DNA of 64,000 nt from Escarpia spicata. Taxonomy: Eukaryota; Annelida; Polychaeta; Sabellida; Siboglinidae. This document shows, one piece after another, positions 26,633 to 40,100 of the stretch (the stretch's first letter is position 1; the number at the start of each line of letters is the position of its first letter). A model generated the notes under the pieces. It did not search any database. It saw only the letters and a list, made by a program, of their open reading frames with translations, and was not told where the DNA came from. The position numbers and the translations under genes were made by a program. The DNA lies in contig OZ023205.1 of NCBI GenBank assembly GCA_963995525.1, forward strand, positions 63,311,282 to 63,375,281. The letters are read 5' to 3'.

Positions 26633-27572
26633 TTGCCATTGCTGGAATGTTAATCGCGTAGCATACAATTAATTATTATATACCTTTCACTCCTTTCCTT
26701 TTCTTCGTCTTACTCACAATATTACTGTCGTAGCTACATTACGCTGGTTGGTCAGAATCAGCATTGTGACGTAAGTCCACTACGCTCTGCGAGTCTTCTA
26801 ATAACATTTGCATGATATTATGTCACTTTAACATGTTATACTTTAATCGAAAAATAACATTTTTGGAAAACGACCAGTCGCCAAATCAAACCAGCGAAGT
26901 AGTTACCGTGTGGCATGCATCGTCTGTGAAAACAATGTGTATGGAGTTGAGGGAAATGATCATAGTGTACTGGACATGTTGATTTATTTGAATTTTTTTT
27001 TCAGGCGGCTAGCGTCAAGCTTCCGCTCTATTGACTTTGCAATCTAACTCGCTAGCACCTACCAAAAAAACGATCTCTTAATATCAACTATTGTCGCTTA
27101 TACTTTTAGTAACGGTTCCATTCACGTATAAACAAATCGCTTCCAGTTAACACATAAAAAACAATGTAAAAATTTAGCTAAACAGTGTTAACTTAATTGT
27201 GTGTAGATATATACCCAATAAAACAATTGTAACGGTTCACTTAATAACTCATCGAAGCTTACGTGCGTGCATACACAATTATAAAAATTACACCTTTTTA
27301 GTATACTTCGTATATGGCAGCATATTTCTGTCTCAGGCAATGCAACACACGATACCACTAACTTAGGACCACACCGAGGAAGTTTACGCCTGGCGATGTC
27401 AACCGTAAAGTTACAATTACATTGTCAGCTGGTTATTATCAGGCTCATCAAACCCAATTAGCTTCACTTAAGTATATACAATATAGGTCGCACGCCGTAT
27501 CTAGCACAGTGACAATGTACCAGTAATATATTATCTAACGAATACAGAGTGTTGCAATACTCTTTCCAACAG

Positions 27573-27645
27573 GAACTTTGGACTAGGGAGTGCATCTGTT
27601 GGTGGCAGGATTGGTAATCTGATGGCGCCATACACAACTTACATA
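27573..27645 (+). CDS. SLC22-like exon 9, copy 2
   Basis: Same exon as 16691-16763, with one replacement (GLGSAS here, GLGSSS in copy 1). Splice sites intact. Confidence 0.9.
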
Positions 27646-27977
27646 GTAAGTAACGTGGTATCTTACGTTTACCTTAATGCACTCTTCACAAACAAAATAT
27701 TATCTTGTTATACGAGATATTTGTCCAGGGCTGCGAAGGCTTAGGTGTTAATTAACATGTATTAGCGTGATTGGTTGTCAATGGTGAACGTGTCATTTCT
27801 CATATTATAACCTCTCTACCCTGATGATAACTCTATTAGCCCGCATGCCATTCACATCAAATACGTCAATATACTGTCTCATGCGAATGTCGTGACCAAC
27901 TATGCACAACAATATATTACTGGCAGAATGACTTTCAACGTATGCGGGCTTTCATGTTTCAGTTGATATAATACACA

Positions 27978-27984
27978 CGCGCGT

Positions 27985-28021
<37 letters not shown>

Positions 28022-28078
28022 ACACACACAAACACGCGCGCGGAGCAATATATATATTATAGATATATATATATATAT

Positions 28079-28161
<83 letters not shown>

Positions 28162-28163
28162 TA
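27978..28163. repeat. (CA)n, (TA)n and short (GATA)n (copy 2)
   Basis: Counterpart of 17103-17527, but with about 20 GATA units against about 74 in copy 1. Confidence 0.95.
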
Positions 28164-28185
28164 GTATGTACGACATATGTTGCAG

Positions 28186-28419
28186 GCCCGCATTGCCACG
28201 TGGTCCCCCGGCATCGTGTTCGGGGCTGTCTCTATATTGGGTGGTCTGTTGACATTACGTCTTCCAGAAACGCGTGGTAGACCATTCCCTCAGACCATCG
28301 AGGAGGTTGAAAACTGGACCCGTCGCGGACCAATTAGTGAGAAACAACGTCTAAAGTTAATAACGAAGGACAGCAACAAAATGGAAAAGCAGAAGTGTGA
28401 AACATATTTTAAAACTTAG
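28186..28419 (+). CDS. SLC22-like last exon, copy 2
   Basis: Same as 17552-17785, encoding TM11/12, LPETRGRPFPQTIEE and the charged tail to TAG. It has GIVFG, closer to the family's usual aromatic at this place than copy 1's GIVLG. With 25321, 26010 and 27573 it forms an open, correctly phased 3' half of a transporter that lacks upstream exons nearby. Confidence 0.93.
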   Translation, partial: ARIATWSPGIVFGAVSILGGLLTLRLPETRGRPFPQTIEEVENWTRRGPISEKQRLKLITKDSNKMEKQKCETYFKT

Positions 28420-28433
28420 ATTATATAAATATA

Positions 28434-29114
28434 GACAGGGAAACGAACATGTTGGTGCATTTTGGGGAATGGTTGACATAGTTTTGTTTTAATTTGGATT
28501 CTGAATCCAATTTGTATAATTCGCCCAATGAATCATAAAATTCTTGAAATGTATTATTGGAGTTTAACTTTAATAAATCAATATTAAAGTCTCCTGTTAG
28601 TACGATGAGTTTAGAGGAATTACACAAGTTCCGGATTATGGGGGTGAAATCTTGCAGAAATGAATCTATTGAAGCATGATTATTGTTATACTTTGGAGGT
28701 CTATATATGTTACATATTGTAATGTCTTTACCCGAATCGTCAATAATGTTTATAAACAATCCTTCCCAGGTTGAGTAGATATTATGCGATTTGTAATTGA
28801 CTACAGAAAGGTTGTTTGATATGTATGTTACCAGCCCTCCTTTTCTTGAACAATTGTTAGTGTATGATTGGGTTATCATAGTATAATGTTTTAATTTACG
28901 ATGCTCAATGTCTGTGTGTCGCCCTATTCTTGCCTCTTGTATGCATGTGGCATTTATAATACATTTGAATCAGCCAGCGTGTTAACTAAGATATTTAACT
29001 CATCACATTTGGAGTTTAAAGAGTCTATGTTTAGACTTAGCAGTATTAATTTATTTTGTTTTTCGCCATGTAGCCTTTCAAGTCTTCAACGTTGTAATAT
29101 CGAGTCTGTGCTCT
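28434..29114 (-). pseudogene. LINE endonuclease fragment (copy 2)
   Basis: Duplicate of 17800-18480 with the same GGLVTYIS, NIYRPP and LTGDFNIDLL motifs. Two residue differences noticed (YKLDSE for YTLDSE, HSPK for HSQK). Confidence 0.8.
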
Positions 29115-30011
29115 AACTGAGCTTTCATAGGGGTCCAAATTTATAATTTATATATCTATATATATATATATATAAACATACATAACGCCCGGAAAAATGA
29201 AAACGCGGCAGACGTAGCTGGTGCTAAATACATTCCTCTAGATACGCGCACGAGCAGAAACGTCACCCGGACATCATTTAAAGCGCGAATAAATGTATGC
29301 GCGACACCGGTATGGTTCTACGAACGAGGCTTCAGCGTCAGAAACATCTGGGCAATAGAACGCTCCTAAAACAAGCACCTGTTGTGATATGAATGCAGGT
29401 TATGTATTTTATGGAGTGACCTCCAACATCGTGTTCCGTTTAATACACGAAATCACAGTTTCAGAATTCAAAGGTCATTTCGCCTGAAAGTCATCCTGGT
29501 TCGCTGTGAGTGGTGGAAATAATCACAAATAACACTTGATATGTTCAGACTGTATTAATATTATGTTACCAATTTCACTTTATGTCAATAGATGTACGAA
29601 TGTCTTAAAATGTGTTGGCAGTTGGCCTTGGTTTCAATTTATACTAGTTTTAGCATAGCTTTATACTGTTTCTGATTGTATATTTTGCGTGTGCATGATG
29701 GCGTGCAAGGAATACAAGCGTGTGTGAAGGTTGACGCCACAACGCCAAGAATTCCTCGTACATTTTAAATGTTACTTGGTAAAAAAACAGTTTGAATATG
29801 AATCTCAATCTGAATTTATATCTGGAGATAGCGTATTTAGTATTTATATATAAGTTTAGGATGCTTATGAATTACACGTTTAAAATACGCTTAATAAACT
29901 TAACTTAATTTACACACCATCAAATCCGGGACTAAAGACCTGTTCTCACCCGTGTTTATAATTTGGCAATCATCTGAGAAACATAAAAACGCATTGAAGA
30001 GAAATAAATAA
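29115..30011. other. Distal end of duplicated segment
   Basis: Non-coding sequence matching 18481-19370, including a slightly longer TA microsatellite near 29150. Confidence 0.6.
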
Positions 30012-32300
30012 TAAATAAATAAAGTTAGGAAGCAAACTGCTAGTATATTCATAGATAAACCTATGTATAATAAAATTACGGGTAAATGCAATGATAAAAT
30101 AAACGATTAGCAAAAGTGCTGAACAGCTGAACATACTGGATACAAAAATAATATACCAAAATTGCATTAATAAGTTGATTAAATAATAAAATGTGATTCT
30201 GAGATCAATGAGAAGTGCATGCATGAATAATGCAAAGGTTAAATGAGGTCTGATTATATTAGTTTGAGAACAGAAATATCTTAAATAATTTTCCAAACTG
30301 CCTAGTGTTCTCAATCGCGAGTAGTTCCAGAGGCAGAGTTCCACAATGTCGGCCCAGAACCTGCAAACGCCCGGCTACCATAACGTTGTAGGTTCACGCG
30401 TGGAACATCCAGAAGCAGACCACTGCCAGAGCGCAGGGTCCTGTGTTGCGAGTGATGATGTAGCAGTGACGCGCGATACACTGGCGTGCCTGCATATAGT
30501 GCCGTGTGTACAACCATGAGTAACTTGTACTCGATACGCTTTCCCACTGGGAGCCAGTGTAGCTGTTGTAGGACAGCACCGATAGATCGCCGATCACCTC
30601 GTCGAAGTTGCATCACAACGCGAGCGGCTGACCGTTGGACTCTCTCTAGACGGCGCAGCAGACGGTCAGATATACGAAAGAGCATCGCATTTCCGTAATC
30701 ATTTCTGGATGAGATTTGCAGACACTAGTCGATATTTGCAGACACTGGTCGTCATTGCCTCTCAGAGGACACGAGCAATTCTCGAGAGATGGTAGGACGA
30801 TGGTCGATGACGCTACATATTGTCCGCATATGTAGAAATGTTCAATGAGTATTGGTCTGCGCAAGCTCGATGACCGTATAACAATTGCTTCCGTTTTGCT
30901 CTCGTTGAGAACCAGTCCGTTGTCATAGCGTTACGTTTTAATTTCACTGATGCAAGTCTCCATTCTGATGACAGCATTTGTATGCTCAAACGGTGAAAAA
31001 TTGACGTATAACTGTATTATCCGTTTACCGGATCTCATCACGCTACACTCAGACACTTCTTTCCCGACACGCACGGCGGAGCTATGACTATGTAGGTATG
31101 ACGCCAACCATGCATACGCTTCGCCGCATATGCCATAGCCATGCAGTCTCCGTAGTAAGATATCGTGATTGATTGTGCCGAAGGCTGCTGTTAAACCGAG
31201 AAACACAAGAAGTACTCCACGACGAGCATCAATCGCTTGCGCCACATCACTGTGAATGCGTAAGAGTGCTGTCTCCGCACTGTGGCGTGGTCGGTAGGCA
31301 CTCTGGTAGACGCTCAGTATGCCAGAAATTTCGGGAAGCGTTGCAGTTGTCTTGAGACGAAGCGCTCCATTGTCTTCGCCACAAATGAAATGTTCGATAT
31401 TGGGCGGAAGTTAGACAGCTCATTGCTATCAGCGTTTTTTTTTCAGCACATGCGTCACAATGGCGTGTTTCATCGACTGTGGGACTATAGCAATGGTGAG
31501 CGACGTATTAATTATGCGCGTAATAAACCGGTCACAGCGCTTCAATATTCCGTTGAAGGAGTGACGTTGGCAGCGGGTCCAGCTCGCATGACTTGGTAGC
31601 AGATGCTAATATTATGTCCTTCACGTCTGCTGGAGAAGTATCTTCGAAACACTAAACGTGCAGACACATTCGTCACTACGTCTTCAATTGACGATTGAGT
31701 CATATTGCGGCGCAACGCATCGATCTTCTCGGAGAAACTTTTCTGGAATTTCGGTAGCTTGTGTACCGTCTTCGGGTAGCGGCCGGTCTCCAGCTTGACC
31801 AAGTAGTGTGTTTGCGATCTGGTAGACACGTCGGATGTTGCCACCGGCACTTGTCATCTCAGTTCGGTAGGAATGCGATCGTGCAGTCATATGTGGTTTT
31901 CGGAACGCGTTGCGCAAACCGGTGTATATTTGACGATGTCAGTCCAGTTTGTCGCCAGTTACGCTCAGCACGACATAGTGCTCGCTTCTCGTCAGTTACC
32001 TCGCTTTTATGTCACGGGGTCATCGGTCTTGCCGTGATAGTCAGCGAAATTACTGGGGCATGGGCGTTAACGATGCTACGTCTGCATGCATCGTATCAAG
32101 TGAGGATAATTGCAGGATTTTGTTCAGGAACGTTAAGATCTGATGCCGCGAGATCTGCGGTAAAACGTCTATGGGTGGGTACTTGCGATATTGGTCGCGT
32201 CGCGTCATTCTTTGGTTTAGGTTGGTGTAATCTGCAATCAATCACACGGTGATCAGTGAGGAGAGTCTTCGGCTCAAATGTTTTGGCTATGACGTGAGAT
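30012..32300 (-). mobile_element. Decayed CR1-like LINE with RT core deleted
   Basis: Minus-strand LINE in several frames. From high coordinate: pre-RT linker (NAHAPVISLTITARP, KRALCRAERNWRQTGL), CELDPLPTSLLQ, then GLTAAFGTINHDILLRRLHG, AYAWLASYL and VRVGKEVSECSVMRSG. The text then jumps to QLYVNFSPFEHTNAVI, so the PQGSVLGP and YADD blocks are deleted. The C-terminus is well kept: LERVQRSAARVVMQL, QQLHWLPVGKRIEYKLL, GSGPTLWNSA. It ends near 30012 in a TTTATT-rich tail at the right edge of duplication copy 2. Not functional. Confidence 0.85.
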
Positions 32301-32596
32301 GTTAACGACGTGATATGATAACCAGGCTCAGGATGTTGCCGCGCTCATATGTTACGCTTTGCACATGTTGTATAAAGCCATGGGTTTCCCGCAAATCAGC
32401 CAAGTTCGATGCTTGTTTCGGCACATGTGGAATCACCATATTGTGTGTTGAAATCACGACACATGACGTGATGAGTAAAACCTTCTCAACGTCATCTAGG
32501 AAAGAATGGAAGTTGGACGTTGGCGGTCGGTAAACGACAATTACGCGACAATACGGATATTACGCAGAATAACGCAACAATCTCACTGGCATGAGT

Positions 32597-32655
32597 ATCA
32601 TAACATAACATAACATAACATAACATAACGTTTATTTGACCCCATGTAGGTACAT
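32597..32655 (-). mobile_element. LINE 3' tail with (TTATG)n
   Basis: On the minus strand: ACATGGGGTCAAATAAACG followed by six TTATG units. A 3' end with a short tandem tail but no RT attached. Confidence 0.55.
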
Positions 32656-33134
32656 TATTAATTGGTTTCTGAACATCATTATGCTGTAAAAACAACACAT
32701 ATAAACATTATGCAGACATACATATACGTATATCATTATATGTTCAACAGACTATTTAAAAAATACATACAAACGCATGTACAGCTATCAATGTCAGCAA
32801 GTGAAACTAGCTGCAATGTCTGTCGAAAGAGTACTTATTTGTTATTATATTCGACTTTACCTGTTGCGCCAAATGCGTGACCCGACCTATATGTCTATAT
32901 AAGTCAAACTATGATTCCGTTGACATGACGATGTGTGCTGCGCACTCCGCGTGACAATCTTGAATATATTGTGTAATCTAATGCAACATCAAAAGCAAAA
33001 TATTTATGTTCATGTCGATAAGTGGTACCCTCAATATTCTTCTGAGGAAATATGGCTCTATTACTCACAGCTGAAAAATAGTTAGGATGATTTGTTTTGC
33101 TGTTTTCTTTATTTGAAATTGCCAAATAATGAAA

Positions 33135-33357
<223 letters not shown>

Positions 33358-33599
33358 TGTGCCTCTGTGTGAAAACATAGCTCTTAAATGTGTACGTCAC
33401 CACCAAACGATATATTGTTGAAATCCATTGGTATTTACTAAATATATAATGTGGTGATGTTTCAAGGAGTTGCATATAATCAAACACATTCATTTGTTGT
33501 ATGTCAATCAGTTATCTCAATTAACGTATTTAATTTGCCTACATAAACAATGTTGTGCTATAAAACGTAGTTGAGTTAATCTACTTAACATTGTTTCGG

Positions 33600-33840
33600 A
33601 AATAATGATGACGATGCATTGTCTCTGCGCATAAATACACTGGGGGCGTCTTATCGTCGCCCTCAGTCCCCCCAGTTTTCGCCATCCCGTGCTGTCTTCT
33701 GCCAGCTCTCTCAGCGTCGTGATGTCGTGACGTGATCGCAGTCTGACTTCCGACACTCTAAGGTCAGCGTGCAGCATGTCTGGTAAGTTTGCAGTGTGCC
33801 TGCCGACCTGGCCCCTTTACTGGCCTCACATGACAACGGC
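33600..33840 (-). pseudogene. Possible RT C-terminal scrap
   Basis: Minus strand reads DMLHADLRVSEV, then ITTLRELAEDSTGWRKLG, similar in pattern to the end of endonuclease-RT proteins (DL...  W..LA.DR..WR). Too short for a firm call. Confidence 0.35.
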
Positions 33841-35116
33841 AAACAGCAGATCCAGTTGTGCAGGGCTGTCTTCTGGCATGCCTATAACAGGCCCAAGCAT
33901 TGATCTACACATTATTCCTACGGAAACACACAAGATCTAAAATGCTGCCAATCTTCTGGTTATACATTTCAAATACAAATACAACAACCAAAATGAAGCG
34001 TCGTTTATACAGCATGTATTAAAACGCTAGTTCCACTGTTTAGTTGGAGACAATTGTCCACCATCGCAATGACGTGCTTCAGTCGTCTTTGTATTGCCAT
34101 GAAGTGACCATCAGCGAGCAGTGGCGGAGGATTGACCGGATCTGACGATAGGTGGAACCTAAGAAGGTATCTGAGTCTACCCTTGCCCAAGACCTTCAGT
34201 CGTGACCAGGCTTCGTGTCGCAGTCTGAAGTACAAGAAAGAAAAAACACGGCGGCGACTGGTTCTGCACACTGTATGTGACCCTCACCCGGTATGAGCAG
34301 GGAGCAAGGAGGAGAGCAACAACAAACTTGGGACGAGGAATCAAGAAACATACAGGATTATAATTCCGTATAGTGCAATCAGGTATATGTCAGCCTTGAT
34401 TGCTTACCTGCAACACTGTTGCAGTGGTTGTAGGCTGATTCCATCGTCCTGGTCGTATGATGTGAAACTGTGGTAGACATATTTGATGTAGGCTAACAAT
34501 TAATAAATCATATTGATTAGTAATAGAAGAACATACGATATATAAACTAACAGATGTACTGTTAATGTCCGTATGTCATATATGTATCTCTCTAAACGTC
34601 AGGTATCATTCCGTTGATGTGATGCGATAAGGCTGGTTTTAGTTGCAGTTGATAGTAATGTAAACAAACAGTAGGCCTACGTATTATTCATTAAATGTGG
34701 TTCGTGGTGATTTTTAAACAAAGGCAGGTTTTTTTAGCTTATAAGAATGTTAGTAAAACGGATCATACATATTCATAGGTGATTGGCAAAACTATTTGAG
34801 AGGTCCAATTGAGCTCCGCTCTGTAGATAACATGTGACCGAGTTTACCTGAATAAGTCTAGTCGTGCATACAACTACATGCGCGCGTACCTTCGTCCATG
34901 ATCATGGTGGACCATTAAATCAACCCCAATTCCTAGTATTTTGAGTCGACGTGGTAAGAGAGATAGTCCACTATATCCAACTCTACGAGATCGAGAAGCA
35001 CATGGTCGTCACGACGTGTAAACAAATCGCGGCAGTGCATTTGATTGTATAGGGCATTTCTGGTAAGGCAAACACACATTCACATGGTTTTCAGTACAAC
35101 AACTGAAGCTAAGATT

Positions 35117-35118
<2 letters not shown>
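33841..35118. other. Non-coding, nothing recognised
   Basis: A minus-strand ORF of 88 codons at 34005-34271 has no recognisable motif and is probably chance. Confidence 0.45.
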
Positions 35119-35149
<31 letters not shown>

Positions 35150-35150
35150 C
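35119..35150. repeat. (TA)n microsatellite
   Basis: About 15 TA units. Confidence 0.95.
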
Positions 35151-35269
35151 GGAAAGGCATGCAGAATGATAAGTACATATGTCGTGATGTTACTGGTGGA
35201 AATTTCCGTTACCTGTGCGGATACGATTCCAATAGCTACATGGAACATTTACATTTTCCGTATCCGCAT

Positions 35270-35580
35270 GCATGTCAAAAAACGCATCCGCCTAGGTACA
35301 TATCGAAGTACTTATATTGATATCCAATGGGCACTGGACCCTACATCCGCCTATATACATATCGATGTACTTCTATTAATGTCCACTGGGCACAAGACCC
35401 TACATCCGTCTTCGTACATATGAAATTACTTCTGTTAATGTCCACTGGCACTAGACCCTACACCCACCTATGCACATATGGAATTACTTATGTTTAAATC
35501 CACTGGCACTAGACCCTACATCCGCCTATGCACATCTGGAAATACTTCCATTAATTTCCACTGGGCACTATATTCATTGT
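35270..35580. repeat. Diverged ~59-bp minisatellite, 5 units
   Basis: Five imperfect units, each with CCTACATCCGCCTATG, a TACATAT(C/G)GAA block, TACTT, TTAATGTCCACTGG and GCACTAGAC. Unit starts are near 35283, 35341, 35401, 35460 and 35517. Confidence 0.85.
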
Positions 35581-35859
35581 TTTTGCCGCTTACCGCATCC
35601 GCAGGCCGTTTCCGTACATATTGGATCCTAGCTTAACAAAAAGTCAGATGCTGGTTGTTGTCTAAAAAATGCTCGTGATAATGTTGTCTTTTAAAGTGCT
35701 CCAGAATTGACAACACAATTTTAATATACAAAATGTACAAATATAATCATTATTTAACAAAGTACTTCGAATTTCAAACCAGTTAAGTCCATTATATAAA
35801 ACACGCGAAAAACTAAACAACCATAGCTAAATCATCGTATGCATAAATTTGGAGAGTTA

Positions 35860-36232
35860 TAACTACATTTACACTGAACTACATTGCGGCATACCAAAAA
35901 TAGATAAGCGAGCGAAAAACGAACAACTGTCAAACACGTTCCAAAACCGCCTTTTTAACGACTGCTAGTACCATTACGGTTTGTTGGATCCCAACAATAT
36001 TGATGTCGTTTGAAAGTTTAAGCGTTCTGCTATTCAAACATATAAATGGTTTCCTGATAATCATTTCTAAAATTAACTGAAAAAGGACCTACAACCGGGC
36101 CCGTTCCGGTGTCTTAGACACTGCGAACCATGTTGTTTCGTCGACACAGTTCACCAATCTACCGATTGAGGCACCACCATCTGATTTCATGGCGACAGGT
36201 GCGACAACGGTGAAAATGTTCAAAGTGGACGG
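35860..36232 (-). repeat. Dispersed repeat, left inverted copy
   Basis: Its reverse complement matches 41215-41600 in order: GATTGGTG, CAACAT.GTTCG, ACACCG.AACGG, TTGTAGGTCC, GGACGTGTT-like, then TTTTTCGCTCGCTTAT and TATTTTTGG. Identity is partial. Lies just outside the 5' end of the intact LINE. Confidence 0.7.
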
Positions 36233-36336
36233 CCACGTGAAGATCAGTCTGTGAGTTCAAGACTGTCTTCTGCGGCATTTTACCTGATATAGCTCACAGT
36301 GATATTATAACATTAAGGAAGAGGAGAACATTCAGC

Positions 36337-37122
36337 ATGGCAACTACGTCAACTTCGCCATGCGTGAAAACTAGAGGAGAGAAGAGAGCAACAAAATCGA
36401 AACCTGCACCAGTGTCGGAGCAGCTGGTGCCGAACGGCAACGAAAAGGACCGGTCGTCCAACGACCTAGCAGCGATTACATCGAAACTCGATGTCATCAT
36501 GGAGCGGCTCCAGAAACTGGAGATACTTGATCAGCTAGTAGTACAGGTGGCCAATTTGACTAGGTCGCTCGAGTACTGCCATGCTACAATAGCCGACCTG
36601 AAGACGGAGAACGATACGCTGAAAGCGCAGATGGTAACAATCGCGAGCGATACCGACGAGCGACGACGACAAGCGAAGATCGACCATGATGCTTTGATCG
36701 ACCTGCAGTGGCGGAGTATGAGAGACAATCTCGTGTTCTACGCCATACCCGAAACAGTGAACGAGGACTGCGACGCTACATTGAACAAGTTCTTCGTGGA
36801 AGAACTTGGCGTTACCGAAGACATCGCGTTGGCGAGAGCCCACCGGATGGGGAAACACGAGCCGGGAAAAACAAGACCAATCGTTGCCAAGTTCGAACGA
36901 TACCAGCAGCGTGAGAAAGTGCGAATGGCTGGACCGAGACTGGCCGGAAAAAGATTCGGGGTGAGTGAGCAGATCCCGAAAGAGTGGCAAGACAAAAGGA
37001 AACCGCTGCTGCCACTCTACAAAGAGGCAAAAAAGCAGGGGAAGAGAGCACGGTTTGTTGGCGACAGGCTACTCGTCGAAGGACATTTCGTCACCGTGGA
37101 GACGCCTCATCACCATGCATAG
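36337..37122 (+). CDS. LINE ORF1 protein (L1-ORF1p-like)
   Basis: Intact 261-residue frame from ATG to TAG. N-terminus basic and disordered (KTRGEKRATKSKP). Residues about 48-115 are a heptad-rich coiled coil (LDVIMERLQKLEILDQL, TLKAQMVTI). From about 125 comes an RRM-type region with RSMRDNLVFYAIPE and then ARAHRMGKHEPGKTRPIVAKF, the motif order of Transposase_22/L1 ORF1p (aHRxGxxxxxxxRPIIxKF). The C-terminal domain follows (KRFGVSEQIPKEWQDKRKPL). Such proteins trimerise, bind the element RNA and act as nucleic-acid chaperones. No frameshift was seen. Start chosen as the first ATG, just after GAGAACATTCAGC. Confidence 0.9.
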   Translation: MATTSTSPCVKTRGEKRATKSKPAPVSEQLVPNGNEKDRSSNDLAAITSKLDVIMERLQKLEILDQLVVQVANLTRSLEYCHATIADLKTENDTLKAQMVTIASDTDERRRQAKIDHDALIDLQWRSMRDNLVFYAIPETVNEDCDATLNKFFVEELGVTEDIALARAHRMGKHEPGKTRPIVAKFERYQQREKVRMAGPRLAGKRFGVSEQIPKEWQDKRKPLLPLYKEAKKQGKRARFVGDRLLVEGHFVTVETPHHHA

Positions 37123-37158
37123 GACAGACCGGGGGATTACACCCATCTACACGACTAT

Positions 37159-40100
37159 GTGTGCAATGACGGTTGCTGTGCGACAGGTGTGACCGGCGGG
37201 ACAGTGTGCAATAAAGACAATGGGTCTGAAATGATTGAATGCAAACGTAATGCTAATATGCATGCAAACCAGTCAAAGACGATCAATATAGCTATGTTAA
37301 ATGTTTGTAGCCTACCATCGAAATTGGACTTACCTGATTTTATTGAATTTATTAAGTCTCATACTATTAATTGCTTTGTGGAAACCAAAATTAATGACAT
37401 AGATGTTGATAATATTACTAATTCTATACCTGTGGGATACAAGGGGAAATTTAAATGCAGAAAGTACTGCTCAAAAGTAAAATCCGGAGGAATAGGCATA
37501 ATATATAAGGAAATACTAGAAGAATTTATAACAGAAATAAAAACTGACAGTGATTTTGTGTCATGGTACAAGGTAGACAGAGCCAGTATTGGATTAACTA
37601 AAGATTTATTGTTGGGAGTTGTTTATATCCCCCCAGAAGGGTCCAAATACACTAAAGCAGAAGCTTTTGAAGAGTGTGAAGTAGAATTATTAGAACTTTT
37701 GTCTTGTAATGATGCATTTGTTTGTATGTGTGGCGATTTTAATGCTAGGACTGGTGATTTATGTGATTTTGTAGAAGACAGTATTTTTAATGACTTTGGG
37801 TATGATGGTGCTGCAGGTTTGAGTACTGGCACGAAAGCTCACTATAAAAGACAAAATAATGACACCCAGTGTAATAAATATGGGCCACTATTAGTAGATC
37901 TATGTAAAACTGCTAATGTGCTTATTGTAAATGGGAGGACGACTAATGACTCAAGTGGTAATCCCACCTTTAGGAATATCAGTACTATTGATTATTTCTT
38001 AAGTTGTCCGTTGCTATTTAAACATATCAATAACTTTATTGTACATGATGGAAATCCACTATTTTCTGATGGCCACAGTGTGCTAGAACTGGTGCTTGAT
38101 ACAGTGCTAATAGCGACAAAGAATACATCGTGCCATATCAAACCATGTGTCAAAAGGACAGTAGTAAGATGGGAGCATAACAAGGAAACCGAATTTCAAT
38201 GTGCCATTAATAACAACACTAATGAATTTGAGAGAGTTAACATTTTAATAGATGATATATTAAAAAACATCAGCATGGCAACTAAGGAAAGTGTTAATGA
38301 TTTGGTTGCAAGCTTTAATGATCTACTTTTAAATGGTGCTAAAGAATGCAGCATGCTCAAAACTAAGCCATATGCCAAAATAAATATAACAAAAACAACT
38401 AAATATAAAGATTGGTTTGACGCAGACTGCAGTGATAAAATAAATGCATTTAACAGAGCAAGAAGGCGATATAAGGACTATAAAAATGAGGAAAACTTAA
38501 AACTAATGAAATTAACTGGAAAGGAGTATAAAACTATTATCAATAAATCTAAGGCAGTGCATAGACAAAAATTTGTAGATGACCTAAAAGCAAAGGAATC
38601 TAATGATCCCAAAGCTTTCTGGAAGATAATAAATAAGAGTACCATGCAAGCAAATACAGGAAATGTAACTATTGACGAGTTTCTTGAACATTTCTCTGAA
38701 TTAAACTCTACTAAAGAAAACGAAGCTGGATTCCAATGTAACATAAATGTAACTCAAAAGCCGAGCAGTGTAAGTAACGAATACTCTGAATCCGAGATAT
38801 TAAATTCACCAATTTGTGAGGTAGAAGTGAAAAAAGCTGTAAAACGATTGAAAAATGGGAAGGCATGTGGGGAGGATAATATAATTAATGAAATGATTAA
38901 AGCTTTCTCAGAAAATCATCTGTGTGTGTTAACACAAGTCTTTAATGTTGTTTTACTGAGTGGTCATATACCACATGAGTGGATCACTGGTATAATAAAA
39001 CCAATATATAAAAATAAAGGCGACATTAATGATCCAGATAACTACAGAGGGATAACCCTTCTTAGCTGCTTAGGAAAATTATTTACCTCAGTTATAAATG
39101 AAAGACTGACAGTCTTTATAAACTCACACCAAATTATGAGTGAAGCCCAAGCTGGCTTCAGGAAAGGTTATTCTACTACCGACCAAATATTTACACTCAA
39201 ATGTATTGTTGAATTATTTTTATGTCAAGGTAGAAGATTGTTCTGCACTTTTGTGGATTATAGTAAGGCTTTTGACTCGATCAACAGAGCAACATTATGG
39301 AAAAAACTAATATCATACGGTATATCGGGAAAAGTGCTTAACGTTATATTGAATATGTACAAATCAATCAAATCATGTGTTGTGAACAATGGCGTGCAGT
39401 CAGAGTTCTTCGAATCACATGTAGGATTAAGACAAGGAGAGAACTTATCACCACTCTTATTTGCACTATTTCTCAATGATATGGAAACATTCTTCACAGC
39501 ACAGAAATGGAATACACTAACATTTATAGACAAACTGTATAATGACAGTAAAGATGGCATTAATGGAATGTTAAATCTATTTGTTCTCCTGTACGCAGAT
39601 GACACTGTTATAATGGCTGAAAATGAGCGTGACATGCAGAGGAATCTAAACCTACTGAATGAATACTGTAGCTGTAATAGACTGAAAGTTAATATCGGTA
39701 AAACAAAAATGATGGTCTTTGCCAGGTCTAAGACAAGGATACGTAACATTCCTATATTTAAATTTGGTAATTTGGATCTTGATCAAGTAGAGGATTATAT
39801 TTATTTGGGTATTTGCTTTAATTGGAATGGATCCTTTGTTAAAGCCAAAAAACTGCTACATGATAAAGCTTCAAAGGCTATGTATTCACTCATACAAAAG
39901 GGCAGGCGACTGAATCTACCAACTGATGTTATGCTTAAATTATTTGACAGGTGCATAGAACCAATTTTATTGTATGGTTGTGAAGTGTGGGGCTACGAAA
40001 ATGTTGATATTTTGGAGAAAGTGCATACTAAATTCTGTAAATTCATTTTTGGAGTGTCTAAATTCTCTCATAATATGCAACTATATGGAGAGCTAGGAAG

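Larger units (their letters stand above)
25337..30011 (+). repeat. Segmental duplication, copy 2
   Basis: Direct repeat of 14383-19370 carrying the same exons, intronic LINE, microsatellites and antisense endonuclease fragment. Shorter, mainly because the GATA array is reduced and about 78 bp after the intronic LINE is absent. Its right edge meets a minus-strand LINE tail. Confidence 0.96.

Noticed and set aside
36294..36995. Several 65-151 codon antisense ORFs over LINE ORF1 and ORF2 (also 37359-39749)
   Set aside because: Shadows of the well-supported plus-strand LINE frames; no motif.
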